DNA from: Bacteroidia bacterium
GTDB lineage: Bacteria > Bacteroidota > Bacteroidia > Flavobacteriales_D > Cryomorphaceae
DNA: 64,000 nt
NCBI GenBank assembly: GCA_030427905.1
Contig: JAUICL010000002.1
Coordinates: 620,001 to 684,000, forward strand
Direction of reading: 5' to 3'
Both the position numbers and the translations under genes were made by a program. Each line of letters starts with the position of its first letter. The stretch's first letter is position 1. This document shows positions 60,851 through 64,000 of this stretch, piece after piece. The notes beneath the pieces are model-generated. The model saw nothing but the letters and a program-made list of their open reading frames with translations, did not search any database and was not told the origin of the DNA.

Positions 60851-61452
60851 TGGCCAATATCTTTTCGTTTAAGGGATTTGTCCCCGTTGTCCACCCTTCG
60901 GCATTTGTTCATCCAAATGCGACAGTGACGGGCAATGTAATCATCGGGAAAGATGTTTATATCGGTCCTGGTGCGGCTATTCGCGGCGATTGGGGTAGAA
61001 TTGAAATTGAAGATGGATGCAATGTGCAAGAGAACTGCACCATCCACATGTTTCCGGGTAAGACAGTGGTTTTGAAGAAATCAGCGCACATCGGCCATGG
61101 TGCCATTATTCACGGCGGAATTATCGGTGAAAACTGCCTTGTTGGTATGAATGCTGTGGTCATGGACGACGTAGAGCTCGGCGACGAATGCATAGTTGGT
61201 GCCCTGACTTTTGTTCCTGCCAACTCTACGTTTGAAAAGCGGAGTCTAATCGTTGGGAATCCAGGGAAGAAAGTAAAAGACGTTTCAGATGAAATGATTG
61301 GCTGGAAAACCAAGGGAACCCAACTCTATCAGGCACTCCCGGGCGAATGCCGCGATAGCTTGCGCCCAGTTGATCCACTTACTGAAGAAGAACCAGACCG
61401 ACCTGCTCAAGAAAGCATGTACGACACCTGGAACAGCATAAAGGACAATTAG
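60850..61452 (+). CDS. paaY: PaaY-like gamma-carbonic-anhydrase-family protein
   Basis: The ATG at 60850 shares its A with the thiolase stop (TAATG). About 200 residues. Left-handed beta-helix repeats (VHPSAFVHPNATVTGNVIIG, GPGAAIRGDWGRIEIEDG, NVQENCTIHMFPG, AHIGHGAIIHGG) have the gamma-CA His ligands. In E. coli, PaaY is a thioesterase acting with PaaI. Its last codon overlaps the DUF2461 stop on the other strand. Confidence 0.9.
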   Translation: MANIFSFKGFVPVVHPSAFVHPNATVTGNVIIGKDVYIGPGAAIRGDWGRIEIEDGCNVQENCTIHMFPGKTVVLKKSAHIGHGAIIHGGIIGENCLVGMNAVVMDDVELGDECIVGALTFVPANSTFEKRSLIVGNPGKKVKDVSDEMIGWKTKGTQLYQALPGECRDSLRPVDPLTEEEPDRPAQESMYDTWNSIKDN

Positions 61453-62117
61453 TCCAGCGCCTTTTTCAGAAAAGCTCGGTATTTCTCAGCTGCCTTTAAC
61501 TTGTCGACGATAAAGGGAATAAAATCATCTCGGTAGATCGTGTCAGCCGGATAGCTCGCTTGAAAGTAGAATTGCTTTTTAAAAATCAATGGCTCGCTTT
61601 CGGCTGCCTTCATCAATTCCTTTGAAGGAAGACGCTTATTCTCCCCGCCTCTGATCTCTCCGTAAGTACCCACAAAAGTTTTGTCAGAGATAGCCGATTT
61701 AAAACCCTTCGGTTCTTTGGCAATCGCTTCACGTATTTTGGCTAGCTGATCTTTGTCAGGGTTGTACGCCCCACCTGCGATAAAGAAATCTTCTGGCCCG
61801 AGTTGCACGTAGATTCCTGGCCACCCACCGTCTTTTCTACCGTTTTTAGAAATCGCAGCAGATCGATTCATCTTGTATGGCGTTTTGTCCTTTGAGAATC
61901 GAATGTCTCGATTGATTCGGAAGATGCATTTTTTGGGTTCAACTCTCAGATCGGGATCTTCTTCAGCGAGCGCATCGATCAAATCAGTTAGAAAAATATC
62001 GAAAGGCTTCTTGACGTCGTTTTCGTATCGAGACCGGTTTTCGTCAAACCACGCTTTGTTATTGTTTGGTGCGAGATCGATAAAGAACTGGTTGAAATCT
62101 TTTGTGAAATAGGCCAT
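61449..62117 (-). CDS. DUF2461 family protein (TIGR02453)
   Basis: A 222-residue protein. YFTKDFNQFFIDLAPNNNKA, WFDENRSRYENDVKKPFDIF, NRDIRFSKDKTPYKMNRSAA and GGWPGIYVQLGPEDFFIAGG are the conserved DUF2461 segments. No function is known. It converges with paaY, sharing TTAG for both stops. Confidence 0.9.
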   Translation of the reverse strand: MAYFTKDFNQFFIDLAPNNNKAWFDENRSRYENDVKKPFDIFLTDLIDALAEEDPDLRVEPKKCIFRINRDIRFSKDKTPYKMNRSAAISKNGRKDGGWPGIYVQLGPEDFFIAGGAYNPDKDQLAKIREAIAKEPKGFKSAISDKTFVGTYGEIRGGENKRLPSKELMKAAESEPLIFKKQFYFQASYPADTIYRDDFIPFIVDKLKAAEKYRAFLKKALD

Positions 62118-62314
62118 AGTTTAGTTTGATTAGGGTGTCTAATTTAAGGTAATCCGCAGTAGAATCATTCATTTGGCATGGACATAATCCTAGCCTTTCA
62201 ACACCGAGTCAAATTGAAAGTTTTCAACTTATCGCGATTGTTAACATAGGAAATGGCCAATTTTATCTCAAATCCGCTAATTTGGTTAATTACTCTTCTT
62301 AAACCCCTAAGATT

Positions 62315-62986
62315 ATGACTGCAAAAGAAATACTCGACCAGGTGAAAGCTCTCAAGAATGAGAATACAGAGACCAAGAAAATGCGCGTGGCCAAATCGGA
62401 TGATTTGGGCTTAGACGTGTCACTTTCCAAACTGAAAACTTTTTCAAAAGAAATAGGCCGTGATGCCGCCGTAGCTGATGAGCTATACGAATCGAAAATT
62501 GTGGAAGCACAAGTGCTTGCTACCCAAATAGACGACGCTGAGTCATACACCCGCGATGAATTGATTCACAGAGCCGAGTCAATCGATTCGGATATTGTGG
62601 CTCAAAATTTTGGTCACGAAGTCTTGTCCCGATCACCATACGCCGTTCAGTTTATTGATGAATGGTCGCAAGGACTGGACAATGGATTGAAAACCATAGC
62701 CTACTACGCACTAGAGAAGCTTGCAAAGATTAAAAACTGTCTTTCGCAAGCTTTTTATTTTGATCGCATTAACATGATTGGAAGAGATATTCACCAAGTG
62801 AATGAATCGGCTTCTGAAGCGATGTTAGCAGCTCTAAAAGCCATAGGAGATCGCAACCCATATCTCAAAAAAATGAGCGAAAAAACCCTTTCCAACATGG
62901 ATAAGAATGACGTGCTGAATCTCAATAAAACGAGAAGATCGGTATTGGAAGATATCCAACTGGAATCCTTAAAAGCAAGTCAGTAA
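62315..62986 (+). CDS. AlkD-like HEAT-repeat protein (DNA alkylation repair family)
   Basis: A 223-residue all-helical protein with the N-terminal pattern of the AlkD/COG4912 family (LDVSLSKLKTFSKEIGRDAA, VADELYESKIVEAQVLATQI). AlkD enzymes remove N3/N7-alkylpurines without base flipping. The Trp and Asp usually seen in the second half (ID-x-WD-x-x-D pattern) are not present here (IDSDIVAQNFGHEV), so catalysis is doubtful; it may resemble the inactive AlkD2-type. No neighbours on the strand. Confidence 0.7.
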   Translation: MTAKEILDQVKALKNENTETKKMRVAKSDDLGLDVSLSKLKTFSKEIGRDAAVADELYESKIVEAQVLATQIDDAESYTRDELIHRAESIDSDIVAQNFGHEVLSRSPYAVQFIDEWSQGLDNGLKTIAYYALEKLAKIKNCLSQAFYFDRINMIGRDIHQVNESASEAMLAALKAIGDRNPYLKKMSEKTLSNMDKNDVLNLNKTRRSVLEDIQLESLKASQ

Positions 62987-63004
62987 ACTACTTCATAAAA
63001 GTAG

Positions 63005-63033
63005 AAAAGGGGGACTCTAGCGGTCCCCCTTTT
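63005..63033. terminator. Bidirectional terminator between the AlkD-like gene and creD
   Basis: A perfect 11-bp stem, AAAAGGGGGAC with GTCCCCCTTTT, and a 7-base loop. A-tract and T-tract flank it, so it ends both the 62315 gene and the convergent creD-like gene. Confidence 0.85.
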
Positions 63034-63036
63034 GGT

Positions 63037-64000
63037 TTAAGAGAATTCCAAATTTGACTTGGGCTTCGGTGGCTCCGGTTCTTCGGATTGATGACCAAGC
63101 TTCAATCCGTACCAGTCTATCTTCCTTGAGAAATACATGACTACAGCTAGGATAATAAACATGCCTATCGACCCGATGAGCAAGGCATAGCTCTCTAGCT
63201 GGATGGTGGTGAAAATAAAGGTGTAGAGCAAAAAGAGAATCCCAAAAATGAGCAAGCCGATTTGTCTGGACTTCAGTATAGCGGTGGTATAGAGCGACAC
63301 GAGTGCCAAAGTAAGAACGGCTGCAAGTACGTAGGCTAGATTAAACATCATATGCTCGCTAAATGAGAGTAGCAAGGTGTAGAAAATGACCAGAGCGATC
63401 CCAACAAGCAAATACTGAATAGGGTGGATAAACACCTTCCGCAGAATTTCGACGAAGAAGAAGGTCGCGAAGGTGAGCGCGATAAAGAGAATGGCATACT
63501 TGGCTACCCGATAAGAACGCTGGTAGTTATCGACCGGTAGCAAGAGATCCGTTCCAAAACTGCTGGCATAGATGTGGTGGTGACCGCCCTTCCAGGCTTG
63601 AGGGTAATTCCTGTTTAAGTGAAGTACATTCCAGTAGGCTTTGAACCCTGTTTCATCTATTTTTCGGTCGTCGGGAAGATATTTCCCATTGAAGCTTGGC
63701 GTAGTCCAGGGCGAATTGAGTCTAACATTAGTCGTTTGGCCCACCGGTGTGAAGTAGAGTTTCTGGCTTCCTTTTAAATCAATGGTCGTTGAAAATCGGT
63801 GTGAGCTTTGATCTCCGGCTTCAATCGGAATGGAGGCGTTAATTCCAGTTGTGATGACATCATTGCTCAGCGTACCCGAGTTGAAATAGGTTTGGTTCTT
63901 GTCCCAGTTTAGCTGGATTTGACTCTGAACACCTTTGAGATCGGTGATTCCAATGTTGAGCGTAGCCTGATCGAAATGAACATTTCCAGAGTCGATATCG
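63037..64000 (-). CDS. creD: CreD-family inner membrane protein, 3' part
   Basis: The frame stays open to the right edge of the window, so the N-terminus lies outside; a GTG at 63744 is only an internal codon. About 320 residues are visible: periplasmic part (GSQKLYFTPVGQTTNVRLNS, LLLPVDNYQRSYRVAKYAIL) and six TM helices (FFVEILRKVFIHPIQYLLVG, VIFYTLLLSFSEHMMFNLAY). CreD (colicin E2 tolerance) proteins have this layout. They respond to envelope stress, by an unknown mechanism. Confidence 0.85.
   Translation of the reverse strand, partial: DIDSGNVHFDQATLNIGITDLKGVQSQIQLNWDKNQTYFNSGTLSNDVITTGINASIPIEAGDQSSHRFSTTIDLKGSQKLYFTPVGQTTNVRLNSPWTTPSFNGKYLPDDRKIDETGFKAYWNVLHLNRNYPQAWKGGHHHIYASSFGTDLLLPVDNYQRSYRVAKYAILFIALTFATFFFVEILRKVFIHPIQYLLVGIALVIFYTLLLSFSEHMMFNLAYVLAAVLTLALVSLYTTAILKSRQIGLLIFGILFLLYTFIFTTIQLESYALLIGSIGMFIILAVVMYFSRKIDWYGLKLGHQSEEPEPPKPKSNLEFS

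Noticed and set aside
1-64000. tRNA, rRNA, CRISPR arrays, intact insertion sequences
   Set aside because: No cloverleaf, rRNA stretch, spaced repeat array or transposase frame was recognised by eye; a dedicated scan could still find a short RNA.

Overview
The window reads as a chromosomal segment of a Bacteroidota bacterium, most likely in or near the Flavobacteriales. The evidence is two proteins with type IX secretion (T9SS) C-terminal sorting domains, many SPII lipoproteins, promoter-like TAnnTTTG boxes close to start codons, an RluF-type pseudouridine synthase, DUF2911 and DUF6155 proteins, and a ribonucleotide reductase whose ATP-cone sits on NrdB. I cannot name the genus. No rRNA, tRNA, CRISPR array or intact transposase was seen.

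Layout. 1-1674: 3' part of a Pif1-like helicase with a C-terminal HTH. 1922-6070: tightly overlapping export operon (periplasmic adaptor, MacB-like permease without its ATPase, TolC-like channel). 6.1-14.3 kb: small housekeeping and hypothetical genes (two SpoIIAA/STAS-like proteins, VanX-type dipeptidase, DUF2911, DUF6155, a K+ channel with a TrkA-N domain, YdeI-like protein, GNAT enzymes, an HD protein) and an unusual membrane-anchored winged-helix regulator with a recognisable promoter and tandem operator. 14.3-31.9 kb: mainly minus-strand genes: GH63 glycosidase, S41 peptidase, APC permease, two beta-lactamase-fold hydrolases, a methyltransferase, OmpA-like protein, T9SS cargo, pyrophosphatase, quinone reductase, OsmC, ketopantoate reductase and RluF. 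32.0-40.6 kb: accessory stretch with a relic of a higBA toxin-antitoxin pair, AT-rich orphan genes, a large T9SS protein and several REP-like palindromic elements. 40.7-43.8 kb: nrdB-nrdA. 44.3-47.4 kb: a four-gene copper-type operon (small membrane protein, MbnP, MbnH di-haem enzyme, beta-barrel). 47.6-54.5 kb: hydrolases, oligopeptidase B, MarC, carbonic anhydrase, exported pirin, AraC regulator and DUF1801. 54.7-61.5 kb: plus-strand phenylacetate operon paaABCD-G-H-I-thiolase-paaY. The end holds a DUF2461 gene, an AlkD-like gene and the 3' part of creD.

How the genes work together. The paa genes encode the epoxidase (ABC with maturation factor D), ring isomerase G, dehydrogenase H, thioesterase I, thiolase and PaaY. 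PaaK, PaaE and PaaZ are absent and must be supplied elsewhere. MbnH is expected to modify a Trp of MbnP for copper binding at the cell surface. In nrdBA the allosteric ATP switch appears to sit in the radical subunit.

Points most worth a second look: two single-base deficits in homopolymer runs that split conserved N-termini (22.99 and 33.32 kb), the higBA relic, the REP-like family, the reversed-topology ToxR-like regulator with its operator, and the strong palindromes upstream of nrdB.
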